This document shows positions 6,848 to 17,469 of a DNA stretch of 64,000 nucleotides, piece by piece (positions within the stretch are counted from its first letter, which is position 1; each line of letters starts with the position of its first letter). Source of the DNA: Pseudomonadota bacterium. GTDB lineage: Bacteria; Pseudomonadota; Alphaproteobacteria; Sphingomonadales; Sphingomonadaceae. A model generated the notes under the pieces. It was not told the origin of the DNA. It did no database searches and saw only the letters and a program-made list of their open reading frames with translations. The DNA lies in assembly GCA_021849075.1 (NCBI GenBank), contig JAJZTH010000010.1:456-64455 (forward strand), written 5' to 3'. The position numbers and the translations under genes are program-made.

Positions 6848-7960
6848 TCAGGCCCAGTTTCCCATACCCGCGCGGCGTTTGCCGGCCCGGTCGATCGACA
6901 TGATGATGCCGATGCACAGCATCACCGTCAGCATCGACGATCCGCCATAGGACATGAAGGGCAGGGGAATGCCCACCACCGGCGCCAGGCCCATCACCAT
7001 CATCAGGTTGATCGCGACATAGAAGAAGACGGTGGTGATCAGCCCCGCCGCCGTCAGTCGTGCGAATTTGTCCTGCGTGCGCATCGCTACGCGAATGCCC
7101 CAACGGAACAACAGCATGAACGCCAGGATCATCAGCGTGCCGCCCAGCAGCCCCCATTCCTCCGCCATGGTGGCGAAGACAAAGTCGGTATGACCTTCTG
7201 GCAGATATTGCAGATGGCTTTGCGTGCCGTTCAGAAACCCCTTGCCCCAGATGCCGCCCGAACCGATCGCAATCTTGGACTGGCTGATATGATAGCCCGC
7301 GCCCAGCGGATCGCTTTCGGGATCGAGGAATATGAGGACGCGATTTTTCTGATAGTCATGCAAGAAACTGAAGGCGATCGGGATCAGCGCGGCGACCGTC
7401 AGCCCCGATCCTATGAACAGCCGCAATGGCAGGCCGGCCAGGAACATGACCGTAATGCCGCCCGCCAGGATCATCGTCGCCGTACCCAGGTCAGGCTGGA
7501 TCAGCACCAGCGCCCAGGGCAGGCCGATCAGCACCAGCGCCGGCCAGATCGCGTTCCAGCGCCGTATCTCCCCAACCGGCAGCATGGCGTAGAAACGCGC
7601 GATGGTCAGGACGATGATCGGCTTCATAAATTCCGATGGCTGCAACTGCATGAAGCCCAGATTGATCCAGCGCTGACTGCCGCCAGCAACGCCGCCGATC
7701 AATTCGACCAGGAACAGCGCCGCCAGCACCGCGCCATAAGCGGGAAAGGCATAGCGGGCGAACACGGATACGGGGATGCGGCTGAGGCCCAGCGCCATCG
7801 CCGAAAAGATGCAGAAACGCACCCCCTGATTGACGGCCCAGGGGAAGATGCTGCCATTGGCCGCGCTGTAGAGTACGACCGTGCCGAAACCGGCGATCGC
7901 CAATAGCAGCCCCAATATGCGCCAGGGGAAATCGGTAATGGGCTTGGGAACGATGCTCAT
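6848..7960 (-). CDS. rodA: RodA, SEDS-family peptidoglycan glycosyltransferase
   Basis: The 370-residue protein has about ten membrane segments and the SEDS signatures: GGSQRWINLG near residue 95, LQPSE at 106-110, LIQPDLGTA, and the loop PEGHTDFVFATMAEEWG, ending with PFMSYGGSS. RodA polymerises lipid II glycan strands in the elongasome, together with PBP2. It overlaps the end of mrdA by 4 bases (ATGA at 7957-7960), so the two are translationally coupled, and it is the last gene of the mre-mrd cluster. The name rodA rather than ftsW follows from this context. Confidence 0.95.
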   Translation of the reverse strand: MSIVPKPITDFPWRILGLLLAIAGFGTVVLYSAANGSIFPWAVNQGVRFCIFSAMALGLSRIPVSVFARYAFPAYGAVLAALFLVELIGGVAGGSQRWINLGFMQLQPSEFMKPIIVLTIARFYAMLPVGEIRRWNAIWPALVLIGLPWALVLIQPDLGTATMILAGGITVMFLAGLPLRLFIGSGLTVAALIPIAFSFLHDYQKNRVLIFLDPESDPLGAGYHISQSKIAIGSGGIWGKGFLNGTQSHLQYLPEGHTDFVFATMAEEWGLLGGTLMILAFMLLFRWGIRVAMRTQDKFARLTAAGLITTVFFYVAINLMMVMGLAPVVGIPLPFMSYGGSSMLTVMLCIGIIMSIDRAGKRRAGMGNWA

Positions 7961-10035
7961 GGCGCGGCCGTACTGTTGGCGGGCGGCGGAACGTCATCCT
8001 CCTCCGCAGCGGGTGGAGGCGTTGGCGCTGCCGTCGGCGCGGGCTGCGCGCTATTGCTGCTGGCCGTGTTCATCCCGTTGTCGGCCGCCGGCGCCACTTC
8101 GCCCTTTTCGATCGCCTTGGCCAGGCGGAAAGCCGCCATCTGCCGCGCCTGCCGCTCGCCCGGCGTGCCGCCCCAGCCTTTTTCCAGCGTCTCCAGCTTC
8201 TCCATCGCCTTGGCCGGATCGAACAGATAGGACAGTGTGTCGCTGGCGATCATCGGCGCGTCTTCGTTGCGGATGGTGTGGCCGCCATGTTCGATAATGC
8301 AGGCGATGGCGTAGCGCGGATTGTCGAACGGCGCGAACCCCTGAAACAGCGCATGGTCGCGCAGCTTGAAGGGCAGGCCGGCATTGCCGCGCACGCCGCC
8401 CGCGCGTTCGGCCATGGTGATGCGGCGCACCTGCGCGGTGCCGGTCTTGCCCGCGATCATCACGCCGGGAATGGAACTGCGCGCCGCGCCGCCGGTGCCG
8501 CCACCATTGACCACCGCATTCATCGCATCACGGATCACGACCAGATGTTCTTCGGTGGATCCGACCGGTGCAGGGTCGGGGCGCGGCGCACCATGGATGA
8601 AGTTGGGCATCAACTGCTTGCCGGTGGCCAGCCGGGCCGCCATCACGGCCATCTGCAACGGATTGATCAGCATATAGCCCTGACCGATGGTGGCGTTCAC
8701 CGTGTCATAGACCTGCCATTTCTGGTTATATTTCCGTTCCTTCCATGCCGGGTCTGGCACGGTGCCATAACTCTGGCTGGGGAAGGGCAGATCGAATTTC
8801 TCGCCCATGCCGACCCGGTGGGCCATGCTGGCGATGCGATCCATGCCAATGCGCTGCGCCATCTGATAGAAATAGATGTCGCAGCTTTGGGCAATCGCGC
8901 CGCGCATATTGAGCGGCCCATGCCCGCGTTTCTTGTGGCAGTGGAACAGCGTGTTGCCGACCCTGATCGCGCCGGGGCAATTCACTGATTCTGCGGGAGA
9001 AACGCCCGCTTCCAGCAGCGCCAGCGCCACCATCGGCTTCACCGTCGAACCGGGCGGATACAGCCCCTGCAACGTCTTGTTGCGCAGGGGAATATGGTCG
9101 TCCTTCGACAGCATTTCATATTCCAGATGGCTGATGCCGTCGGAAAAGCTGTTGGGATCGAAACTGGGCATGGACGCCAACGCCAGCACATCGCCGTTGA
9201 GGCAGTCGATCACCACCACCGACCCGCTCTGCGTCGCCAGCCTCCGGCCGGCATATTCCTGAAGGCCAGCATCGATGGTCAGCTTGATCGTGCGCCCCGG
9301 CGTATCGGTGCGAGTGGTCAGTTCCTGCACGATCTTGCCGCGCGCCGTCACCTCGACCCGCTTGGCCCCGGGCTTGCCGGTCAAATGACGGTCGAACGCC
9401 TTTTCCAGACCGTCCTTGCCGATCTTGAACCCAGGCGTGATCAGCAGCGGGTCCTTGCGCGCCTTATAATCCTCCGCCGTCGCCGCGCCGACATAGCCCA
9501 GCAGATGGCCGACGGTGGCGCCGGCCGGATAGTTGCGCGAAAAGCCCTGGCTGGGCGCAACGCCCGGCAGGTCGGGCAGGCGCACGCTAATCGCGGCATA
9601 TTGGTCATAGGTCAGCTTGTCGGCCACCTGCACCGGGCGGAACCCCGCCGACTTGTCCAGATCCTCGCGGATGCGGTCGACCTCGTCCGGTTCCAGTTTC
9701 AGCAGGCGCGCCAGTTCGGTGATCGTCGCTTCGGGGTTGACCACGCGCTGCGGGATCAGGTCGACACGAAAATCGGTACGGTTGTCGGCCAGTGGTTTGC
9801 CGTTCCGATCAAGAATCCAGCCCCGGCGCGGCGGTATCAGCGTCAGGTTGACGCGATTGCTTTCCGACAACAGGCTGTATTTTTCATTCTGAACCACGCT
9901 GATCCAGGCCATGCGCCCGACCAGCATCGCGCCGACGGCCCCCTGCAACCCACCGACCACCATCGCGCGGCGCGAGAAGGTGAAGGACTGGGCGGCTTCG
10001 GTGATGATCTTGCGCTTGGGAGTCAGAAACTTCAT
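7957..10035 (-). CDS. mrdA: Penicillin-binding protein 2 (elongasome transpeptidase)
   Basis: This 692-residue class B PBP has a short cytoplasmic tail, one membrane anchor (about 24-44), a pedestal domain starting with the conserved RVNLTLIPPRRGWILDRNGK, and a transpeptidase domain with STVK (active Ser330), SCD (384-386) and KTGTAQ. It cross-links peptidoglycan during elongation and works with RodA. ATG 10035 overlaps the mreD stop (ATGA); the open frame extends 110 codons further upstream inside mreD but that part is not coding. The C-terminal tail (about the last 50 residues) is rich in Pro and Ala and of low complexity. Confidence 0.95.
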   Translation of the reverse strand: MKFLTPKRKIITEAAQSFTFSRRAMVVGGLQGAVGAMLVGRMAWISVVQNEKYSLLSESNRVNLTLIPPRRGWILDRNGKPLADNRTDFRVDLIPQRVVNPEATITELARLLKLEPDEVDRIREDLDKSAGFRPVQVADKLTYDQYAAISVRLPDLPGVAPSQGFSRNYPAGATVGHLLGYVGAATAEDYKARKDPLLITPGFKIGKDGLEKAFDRHLTGKPGAKRVEVTARGKIVQELTTRTDTPGRTIKLTIDAGLQEYAGRRLATQSGSVVVIDCLNGDVLALASMPSFDPNSFSDGISHLEYEMLSKDDHIPLRNKTLQGLYPPGSTVKPMVALALLEAGVSPAESVNCPGAIRVGNTLFHCHKKRGHGPLNMRGAIAQSCDIYFYQMAQRIGMDRIASMAHRVGMGEKFDLPFPSQSYGTVPDPAWKERKYNQKWQVYDTVNATIGQGYMLINPLQMAVMAARLATGKQLMPNFIHGAPRPDPAPVGSTEEHLVVIRDAMNAVVNGGGTGGAARSSIPGVMIAGKTGTAQVRRITMAERAGGVRGNAGLPFKLRDHALFQGFAPFDNPRYAIACIIEHGGHTIRNEDAPMIASDTLSYLFDPAKAMEKLETLEKGWGGTPGERQARQMAAFRLAKAIEKGEVAPAADNGMNTASSNSAQPAPTAAPTPPPAAEEDDVPPPANSTAAP

Positions 10036-10559
10036 GCCATCACGCGCCAGCGGTCGATCCGCGCGCATTGCCGGACGACAAAGGGAAAGAGTAGGGCCGT
10101 CCAGACCATCTGCGGGGCAACCAGGGAAAAGCTCACATGACCTCCACCGGTGATCCGCGCGAAGAACCAACCACCGGAAATGCAGAAGATAATGGCGACG
10201 GCGGCAATTAGCCAGTCCTGCCGATACCCGCGCCACACCATGCGATGTTCGATCCAGTCGATGCCGATCAGCGCCACCGTCCATAGGAACACCGCAGAGC
10301 CAATTGGCTGGCCGCTCATCATATCGTCGAACAGCCCCAGCGGCAGCCCGATCCACGCTCGCCACAGTTCAGGGCGCAGCAAACGCCAGGACAGCAGGAT
10401 CAGCAGGCCGAAGGGGGGCAGCACCGCAGATTGGGCAATCACCGGCAAGGCCGTCAGGAAAGATCCCAGCATGACGGTAATGACCGGCGTGCCGGCCAGC
10501 CGAAACCGGGAGGGATAACGCCCCAATCGCGGCACATGGTGCAGATGCGGATCGATCAT
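10032..10559 (-). CDS. mreD: MreD, rod shape-determining membrane protein
   Basis: The 175-residue protein is mostly hydrophobic with five or so predicted membrane segments and the typical MreD core GLPLGLFDDMMSGQPIGSAVFLW. MreD is an inner-membrane part of the elongation complex that links MreC with RodA/PBP2. It overlaps mreC at its start (10556-10559) and mrdA at its end, so it lies in a tightly coupled operon. MreD sequences diverge strongly, and position between mreC and mrdA supports the call as much as the motif does. Confidence 0.9.
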   Translation of the reverse strand: MIDPHLHHVPRLGRYPSRFRLAGTPVITVMLGSFLTALPVIAQSAVLPPFGLLILLSWRLLRPELWRAWIGLPLGLFDDMMSGQPIGSAVFLWTVALIGIDWIEHRMVWRGYRQDWLIAAVAIIFCISGGWFFARITGGGHVSFSLVAPQMVWTALLFPFVVRQCARIDRWRVMA

Positions 10560-11470
10560 GGCGCGGCGGCGTTGCCTGCCGGCGCTCCGTCCGCGATCGG
10601 CGGCGCGGTGGGACCGGGCCGGGTGACGGCCTCCTCGAAAATGCGCTCCACCACCACGGCGTCGACCCGCGCCGGATTGGCAAGCGGCACGCCATAGGCG
10701 ATCTCACCCTGCGCGCGCACCACCACGGCGACCGGCACATTGGGCTGATAAACGCCGCCAATGCCCGACGTCACCAGCAGATCTCCCGGCTTGAACGGAT
10801 TGCGCCCTGCGGTCAGTGCGCGAACCTCGACCGATCCGTCGCCCATGCCGGTGGAAATGGCGGGGATATTGTCGCTGGCGCGGCGCACCGGCACGATGTT
10901 GCTGGTGTCGGTCAGCAACAGCACGTCGGCGCTGTTGGGGCTGGTGATGTGGATGCGGCCTATCAGCCCTTCGGGCGCGCGCACCGGCATGCCCGGACGA
11001 ACGCCCTGCCAGCTTCCCGCATTCAGTCGTGCAAAGCGGCGGGCGCTGGAGGAAGAAGACGCGATAAGGCGTGCGGTCAGCAGATCGCTGCTATCCTCGT
11101 CCACCAGCTTCAGCAGCTTTTTGAGGCGCAGATTTTCCTGCGCCACCGCCTTCGCTTCGATGATGCGATTGCGGTCGGCTTCCACCTGTCGACGCAGGCC
11201 GACATTTTGCGATCCGGCGCGCCAATAGGCGACCAGCACTTCGTCGATCGAACTGACGCCGCTTACCATGCTCTTCATCGTGACCGATGCAGGGCGGCTG
11301 ATTTCGGCGGCGGCGATGCGCAACGCAGAAAAGCCGGTGGGGTCGAATATCGCGACCACCACCAGCAGCAAGCCTACGACAGCCCCGGTGAGCGCCACCA
11401 CATAGCTGGCGAACAAGCTATATTGCGCCCTCCGGTTGATGCCGGGGCGTCGGCTGGGTGGCCGCGCCAT
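10556..11470 (-). CDS. mreC: MreC, rod shape-determining protein
   Basis: The protein (304 residues) has a cytoplasmic N-terminus, one membrane anchor (about 18-45), a short coiled coil (about 85-120, QNVGLRRQVEADRNRIIEAK) and then two beta-barrel subdomains with DLLVTSGIGGVYQPNVPVAV, typical of MreC. It forms periplasmic filaments that activate PBP2. The C-terminal tail is Pro/Ala-rich. It lies 17 bases after mreB and overlaps mreD by 4 bases. Confidence 0.93.
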   Translation of the reverse strand: MARPPSRRPGINRRAQYSLFASYVVALTGAVVGLLLVVVAIFDPTGFSALRIAAAEISRPASVTMKSMVSGVSSIDEVLVAYWRAGSQNVGLRRQVEADRNRIIEAKAVAQENLRLKKLLKLVDEDSSDLLTARLIASSSSSARRFARLNAGSWQGVRPGMPVRAPEGLIGRIHITSPNSADVLLLTDTSNIVPVRRASDNIPAISTGMGDGSVEVRALTAGRNPFKPGDLLVTSGIGGVYQPNVPVAVVVRAQGEIAYGVPLANPARVDAVVVERIFEEAVTRPGPTAPPIADGAPAGNAAAP

Positions 11471-11487
11471 ATCTCAGGCCCTTTCGA

Positions 11488-12537
<1,050 letters not shown>

Positions 12538-12694
12538 TTATCCTGTTTCGCCCGCCGTCCCCGCGACGCGATAAGGGGATCGTCGGAAAGCTGTTCTGTC
12601 CGGCGGCTCGCTTGCGTCCTTCTTGCGCCTTGCAGTGCAAAAAATTTGGCTTCGCGGCTCGCGGAAAGCGCTCGCTTGGGCTAGTCCCTAATCA

Positions 12695-14485
12695 ATGTCA
12701 ATACGCCGTCTGCCCGAACATCTGGTCAATCGTATCGCTGCCGGTGAAGTGGTCGAAAGACCCGCCAGCGCGCTGAAAGAGATCGTTGAAAACGCATTGG
12801 ATGCGGGCGCGACTCGCGTCGCCGTTCGCCTGTCCAATGGCGGCCTCGACCGGATCGAGGTCAGCGATGATGGCTGCGGCATGGATTCGGCCGACATGGC
12901 GCTCGCGCTGGAGCGGCATGCGACGTCGAAAATGCCCGATGATGCCATTGAAAATGTGGCGACTCTGGGATTTCGCGGAGAGGCTCTGCCCTCCATCGCC
13001 AGCGTCGCCCGCCTCTCCATCGACAGCCGCCCGCGTGGGAGCGACGGATGGAACCGCACGGTCGATAACGGCCAGTTGGTGGGGGAGGGCCCTGCCGCCC
13101 TGCCGCCGGGGACCCGCGTCACTGTGGACCAGTTGTTTGGTAAAGTCCCCGCACGGCGCAAATTCCTGCGCTCGCCCAAGGCCGAATATGCCGCCTGCCT
13201 CGATGTCGTGCGTCGTCTCGCAATGGCACATCCGGCGGTCGCTTTCTCGGTCGAACATGATGGCCGGCGCGTGCTGGGCGTGCAGGGCGACGAAGCGCGA
13301 GAAGATCGCGTCGCGTCGCTCACCGACCGGCAACTGGCCGACAATCATGTGATCGTGAGCCTTGAGCGGGACGGGGTGCAGCTTTCGGGCGTCGCCTCCC
13401 TGCCGACCTACAATCGCGGCGTGGGCGATCATCAATATCTGTTCGTCAATGGCCGTCCGGTGAAGGACCGGCTGCTCATCGGCGCGCTGCGCGGCGCCTA
13501 TGCCGACATGCTGGCGCGCGACCGGCATCCGGTGGTGGCGCTGTTCCTCGATGTTCCACCGCATGAGGTGGATGTGAACGTCCACCCCGCCAAGACCGAA
13601 GTGCGCTTTCGCGATCCGGCGCTGATCCGGGGCATGATCGTCTCCGGCCTGCGCCGTGCGCTCGATGCCGAAGGCTTCCGTTCGGTGCAACAGGCGGACG
13701 CGGCGGGCCTCGCCGCCTGGAAGCCCGAGCCGCTGTCCCCCACGCCGATCAGCGCTATGCCGATCTTCGAGGCGGCGGCGTCATCGCCCATCGGCTACAA
13801 CCAGTTCACGCAATCCTCCTTCGCCGATCGCCGCCCGTCCTTCCTGACCCCGCCGCCACAGGCCCGCGCCGAACCGGCCGCCGCACCCGCGCCCGAAGCG
13901 CACAGCTTCCCGCTCGGCGTCGCGCGTGGACAGGTGGCGCGCACCTATATCGTCGCCGAAGCGGAGGACGGTTTGGTCATCGTCGACCAGCATGCCGCGC
14001 ATGAGCGACTGACGCTGGAACGCATGCGCCGGGCGATGGAGGGGCAGGGCGTGGCGTCTCAGGCGCTACTGCTGCCCGAAGTGGTCGAACTGGACGAACC
14101 GGCCTGCGACCGGCTGGAGGCGCGGATCGCCGAACTCAAGGATTTCGGCCTCGATCTGGAGCGCTTCGGTCCTTCCGCCATGCTCGTCCGCGCGGTGCCG
14201 GCCATGCTGGGCCAATCCGATGTGCAGGGACTGGTGACGGACCTCGCCGACGACCTCGCCGCCTATGACAGCGCACTGTCTTTGAAGGAGCGGCTGGACC
14301 TCGTCGCCGCGACCATGGCCTGCCACGGATCGGTCCGCGCCGGCCGCATACTGAGCGTCGCAGAGATGAACGCCCTGCTGCGAGAGATGGAGGTTACGCC
14401 CCGCTCAGGCCAGTGCAACCACGGCCGGCCGACATGGGTGAAGCTCGACCTAAAAAGCGTGGAGAAGCTGTTCGGTAGGAAGTGA
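12695..14485 (+). CDS. mutL: MutL mismatch-repair protein with element-derived C-terminus
   Basis: The 596-residue protein has the GHKL ATPase motifs (NALDAGAT at 34-41, DDGCGMDS at 58-65, GFRGEALPS at 92-100), a Pro-rich linker (about 340-410) and a C-terminal domain with DQHAAHERLTLE, which fits the MutL endonuclease motif DQHA(X)2E(X)4E, and the metal-site motif CNHGRP. It binds MutS and nicks the new strand. The last residues after VKL (DLKSVEKLFGRK) are encoded downstream of the 11-bp repeat GGTGAAGCTCG and appear to be supplied by an inserted element; the probable native ending (GHGDIEKLFGRK) lies 5 kb away at 19488-19524. The protein keeps its normal length. Confidence 0.95.
   Translation: MSIRRLPEHLVNRIAAGEVVERPASALKEIVENALDAGATRVAVRLSNGGLDRIEVSDDGCGMDSADMALALERHATSKMPDDAIENVATLGFRGEALPSIASVARLSIDSRPRGSDGWNRTVDNGQLVGEGPAALPPGTRVTVDQLFGKVPARRKFLRSPKAEYAACLDVVRRLAMAHPAVAFSVEHDGRRVLGVQGDEAREDRVASLTDRQLADNHVIVSLERDGVQLSGVASLPTYNRGVGDHQYLFVNGRPVKDRLLIGALRGAYADMLARDRHPVVALFLDVPPHEVDVNVHPAKTEVRFRDPALIRGMIVSGLRRALDAEGFRSVQQADAAGLAAWKPEPLSPTPISAMPIFEAAASSPIGYNQFTQSSFADRRPSFLTPPPQARAEPAAAPAPEAHSFPLGVARGQVARTYIVAEAEDGLVIVDQHAAHERLTLERMRRAMEGQGVASQALLLPEVVELDEPACDRLEARIAELKDFGLDLERFGPSAMLVRAVPAMLGQSDVQGLVTDLADDLAAYDSALSLKERLDLVAATMACHGSVRAGRILSVAEMNALLREMEVTPRSGQCNHGRPTWVKLDLKSVEKLFGRK
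14437..14447 (+). repeat. Attachment-site copy A (left, in mutL)
   Basis: GGTGAAGCTCG occurs here and exactly again at 19477-19487, with a 9-base version (GGTGAAGCT) at 18895-18903. It lies seven codons after the CNHGRP motif of mutL. Downstream of each copy, the sequence can be read as a MutL C-terminus ending KLFGRK and a stop. This is the expected pattern of attL for a serine recombinase whose own gene begins 84 bases further on. Confidence 0.75.
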
Positions 14486-14530
14486 ACGCGAATAATGCGA
14501 ATCGCTGACCTGCCTCGGTAGGTTGGACCC

Positions 14531-16228
14531 ATGATGATCGCTCACCCCTACTACCGTTTCTCGCATACAGATCAGCGCACCGGCGCATCCATTGCCCGTC
14601 AGCGCGACGACACCAATACGCACATTGCCGGTAAGGGCTGGCTGCTCGACGACGAATACATCGACGAGGCCAAGTCGGCCACCAAGGCACGGCACCGGCA
14701 GGAAGGTGCCGAGCTTTACCGCTTCGAGGAAGAGGCGCGCGCTGGCGTCCACCACGACAAGGTGCTGGTCGTCGAGAAGCTCGACCGCTTGTCGCGACGC
14801 GGCCATGATGACACTTACGACCTCATCAAGTCGCTGGGCCGCTACGGCGTTCACATCGCCACCGTCGATGGCGACCAGTTCTTTGAGGCGGGCAAGCCGC
14901 TCGACATGATTCAGGTGATGACGATCCTCATCAAGGCCGAGGCGGCTCGCGAGGAAGTAGAGAAGAAGGGCGCTCGCGTGAAGGACGCACACAAGCGTCG
15001 TCGCGACCTCGCAGCAGCAACGGGCTGCGCGATGGGCAAGCTCGCTCCATACTGGTTGACCATCCATGGCGATCAGTATGTCGTCGTGCCGGATCGCGTC
15101 GCGCTGGTGCTACGCATCTTCCGCATGGCCGACGCTGGCGATGGGGCGCTCGCCATCGCGAAGAAGCTGAACGCCGAGGCCGTGCCTGTCTGGCAACGCT
15201 GGGCCAAGCGCCCTGTTCGCGCGTGGGACCGGACGCGCATCCGCAAGATTCTGGCGGACGAGGCCGTGCTCGGCTGGCGCACGGGGAAGGGCGACCCGAT
15301 CAAGATTTACCCGCAGGTCGTGCCGAGCGACCTGTTTGAGCGTGTTCGAGCAAATGCGCCGGTTCGTGAAGCGACGAAGGGCGGCGCGAAGAGTTCGGTC
15401 ATCGCGAACCTCGTCAGCGGACTGGCGACCTGCGAAGTCTGCGGATCGACGATGGCCTATGACCGCAAGCGCGCGGCGGGGAAGCCCTATCGGACGCGAC
15501 CGGCTGGCAACATCGCCTACTTGAAACACGAGTCCGCATCGCTGGTCTGTCGCGCGGCGTTGAACGGGGGATGCCGGAACCGGAGCGGCATCACCTACTA
15601 CGGGTTCGAGCGCGCGTTGCTGGATGCCGCGCTCCACATCGCGCTCGATGATCGCGCGTTCGTTCGGACCGATGAACTGGGTCGAATAAGCCAGCAACTT
15701 GCCGACAAGTCGCACGCGCTACGGATGGCGAGCGAGCGGGCCGACAAGCTGTGGGAAGCATGGGCGGACGACAGCAGCAGCGACCGGCGTCGAACGCTGG
15801 CGGAGAAGGCCGAGGCCGAGGCGAAGGGCTTAACGACCGAAGTAGCCGCGTTGACACAGGCGCGGGCGAAGGCGGCTGGGCAGGCGTCAGCGGAAGAACA
15901 TCTGGCGCGCATCGCAGAGGTTCGCCAGCATCTTTACGACCAAGACCTCGACATTCGTAAGGTCCATCGCAAGAAAGTGATGGAAGGGCTGCGCAGCGTT
16001 ATCACGCACATCTGGTGCGATGAGGATCGCACGGCGACCATAGCGTTCGCTGGCGGCTTGGCCGCGCTCCAGATCAAGGGCGGCAAGGTGATCCGGCAGG
16101 CTAACGCGGTGCGCATGTTCGCGGATCGAAACTTCGACAGCCTCGGTGTTCCCGAACGCATGGCTCGCTCTGTCCATGAACGCATCACGCGGACGCTGAT
16201 CGCCAACGGTTCGTTGCGCGCCGCGTAG
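14531..16228 (+). CDS. Large serine recombinase (site-specific integrase)
   Basis: The 565-residue protein begins with a resolvase catalytic domain (about 5-150): YYRFSHTDQRTGASIARQRD with catalytic Ser11, and LVVEKLDRLSRRGHD. A recombinase domain follows (about 160-290), then a zinc ribbon (CEVCGSTM with a later C...C pair) and a coiled coil (about 385-445). Such enzymes integrate elements between attP and attB without host factors. The gene starts 45 bases after the mutL stop, beside the left attachment site, as is usual for these integrases. ATG 14531 is directly followed by a second ATG; no strong Shine-Dalgarno is visible. Confidence 0.92.
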   Translation: MMIAHPYYRFSHTDQRTGASIARQRDDTNTHIAGKGWLLDDEYIDEAKSATKARHRQEGAELYRFEEEARAGVHHDKVLVVEKLDRLSRRGHDDTYDLIKSLGRYGVHIATVDGDQFFEAGKPLDMIQVMTILIKAEAAREEVEKKGARVKDAHKRRRDLAAATGCAMGKLAPYWLTIHGDQYVVVPDRVALVLRIFRMADAGDGALAIAKKLNAEAVPVWQRWAKRPVRAWDRTRIRKILADEAVLGWRTGKGDPIKIYPQVVPSDLFERVRANAPVREATKGGAKSSVIANLVSGLATCEVCGSTMAYDRKRAAGKPYRTRPAGNIAYLKHESASLVCRAALNGGCRNRSGITYYGFERALLDAALHIALDDRAFVRTDELGRISQQLADKSHALRMASERADKLWEAWADDSSSDRRRTLAEKAEAEAKGLTTEVAALTQARAKAAGQASAEEHLARIAEVRQHLYDQDLDIRKVHRKKVMEGLRSVITHIWCDEDRTATIAFAGGLAALQIKGGKVIRQANAVRMFADRNFDSLGVPERMARSVHERITRTLIANGSLRAA

Positions 16229-16237
16229 GTGGATCAG

Positions 16238-16699
16238 CTATGGGTGGCGCGCTCTAACCGGATATGTCTGTAAAAGCCTTCGAAGGTCAGTGGCTGCGAG
16301 GCCGAGGCGGTCATTCACAGGCACTTCGAAACCATGGGTGCCGAAGTCGTCGTCTTCGCTGCTCCAAGGCGGCGCAGCCTCTAACGAGAAACCGATGCGG
16401 ATAGCTTCGTTAGAAACCCTCTCGAAATCCAAGTTCGGTTCGGTGAAGCCGCAGAACGGATTGCTTTGCTTGCCGGTCGTGGCGGCGTCCAGCCAGTCGG
16501 CCAGCCGCTCCATTTCGAAGGTTGTTAGGCAAGCGTCGCGAAATCGCCATGACCGGTTTCCGATCTCGGCTTCGCCAACAATGATGAGCCAGTTCGAATC
16601 CCAGTCGTCGTCTAAAATGTGAGGAAACTGATAGCCCTCAACGCCAAGCCGCAGTGAACCTCCGCTTCCCTCGAACTTCGCTACAATCTGTTCGCTCAT
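16238..16699 (-). CDS. WapI-like putative immunity protein
   Basis: This 153-residue soluble protein is not certain, but its pattern (DDDWDSNWLIIVGEAEIG, W.FRDACLTTFEMERLADWL, then FTEPNLDF and a Phe-rich strand, ending LRRLLQTYP) resembles the WapI family of immunity proteins found in polymorphic-toxin loci. No toxin gene is adjacent, so it would be an orphan immunity gene protecting against toxins of other cells. AAGG precedes ATG 16699. It is convergent with the large recombinase (10 bases between ends) and divergent from the resolvase gene. Confidence 0.55.
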   Translation of the reverse strand: MSEQIVAKFEGSGGSLRLGVEGYQFPHILDDDWDSNWLIIVGEAEIGNRSWRFRDACLTTFEMERLADWLDAATTGKQSNPFCGFTEPNLDFERVSNEAIRIGFSLEAAPPWSSEDDDFGTHGFEVPVNDRLGLAATDLRRLLQTYPVRARHP

Positions 16700-16809
16700 G
16701 GGCGAACCTTACTGGCGATACGGGCTTGCGCCAACGGAAAGGATGGATCGAAACTTGTAGCTTTGGAGCCGCCCACAATCAGCCGCTTTTGGATGGATCA
16801 AAAGATACC

Positions 16810-16838
16810 TTGACCGACATTCAATCCTGTATCATAAA
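16810..16838 (+). promoter_or_regulatory. Candidate promoter of the resolvase gene
   Basis: TTGACC (16810-16815) and CATAAA (16833-16838) are 17 bases apart and lie 35 bases before the resolvase start. The overlapping repeat TGTATC (about 16829 and 16843) could be part of an operator or a resolution site bound by the resolvase itself. Confidence 0.4.
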
Positions 16839-16872
16839 GATCGTGTATCTTGCGATCCACGCCGAGGCTCCA

Positions 16873-17454
16873 ATGAACCGAATCGCTTACTATCGTTCGT
16901 CCACTTCCGACCAGTCGGTTGAGGCGCAGCGGGCGGCGCTTGGCGGCGGCTTTGCGCGCGAGTTCATCGACGAGGGCGTGTCTGGTGCGGTGCTGGCGGC
17001 GGATCGACCGGCGTTCGCTCAACTGCTCGACTTCGTGCGCGACGGTGATGTGGTCTGCGTCTACGCCGTTGACCGGCTGGGCCGCGATGCGCTCGATGTT
17101 CAGGCGACCGTGCGCGCACTGCTGAACAAGGGCGTAGTCGTCGAAGTGCGCGGGCTGGGTCAGATCGGGCGCGGCGCTGGTGAACTGATTCTCGCCGTGT
17201 TGGCTCAGGTCGCCGACATGGAACGCCAGCGAATCAAGGAACGCTGCGATAGCGGTCGAGCCGTCGCGCGCGAGGCGTTACGCACCACCGGCAGGACGCA
17301 TCGCGGCAAAGTGTCGTTGGGTCGTCCGAAGGCCGCGTCGATCGACGATGTGGTCGCGTGGCGGCGGGCCAACTCCGCCAGCATCAGCGCGACGGCGCGG
17401 CAGTTCAACATCTCGGAACCAACCGTCAAACGCTATTGCGCAATGGCCCGCTGA
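16873..17454 (+). CDS. Small serine recombinase (resolvase/invertase type)
   Basis: The 193-residue protein has the resolvase fold: AYYRSSTSDQSVEAQRAAL (catalytic Ser10), VYAVDRLGRDALD, GRGAGELILAVLAQVADMER and a C-terminal helix-turn-helix (ISATARQFNISEPTVKRY). Enzymes of this size resolve cointegrates or invert DNA, which differs from the integrase at 14531. ATG 16873 follows GAGG; the frame is open upstream for 73 codons but shows nothing protein-like. It may serve multimer resolution of a circular form of the element or be an independent insertion. Confidence 0.88.
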   Translation: MNRIAYYRSSTSDQSVEAQRAALGGGFAREFIDEGVSGAVLAADRPAFAQLLDFVRDGDVVCVYAVDRLGRDALDVQATVRALLNKGVVVEVRGLGQIGRGAGELILAVLAQVADMERQRIKERCDSGRAVAREALRTTGRTHRGKVSLGRPKAASIDDVVAWRRANSASISATARQFNISEPTVKRYCAMAR

Positions 17455-17469
17455 CGGGTCTGATAGCTA

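Noticed and set aside
9094..10140. 348-codon open frame antisense to mrdA
   Set aside because: mrdA is certain on the other strand and the frame encodes nothing recognisable.
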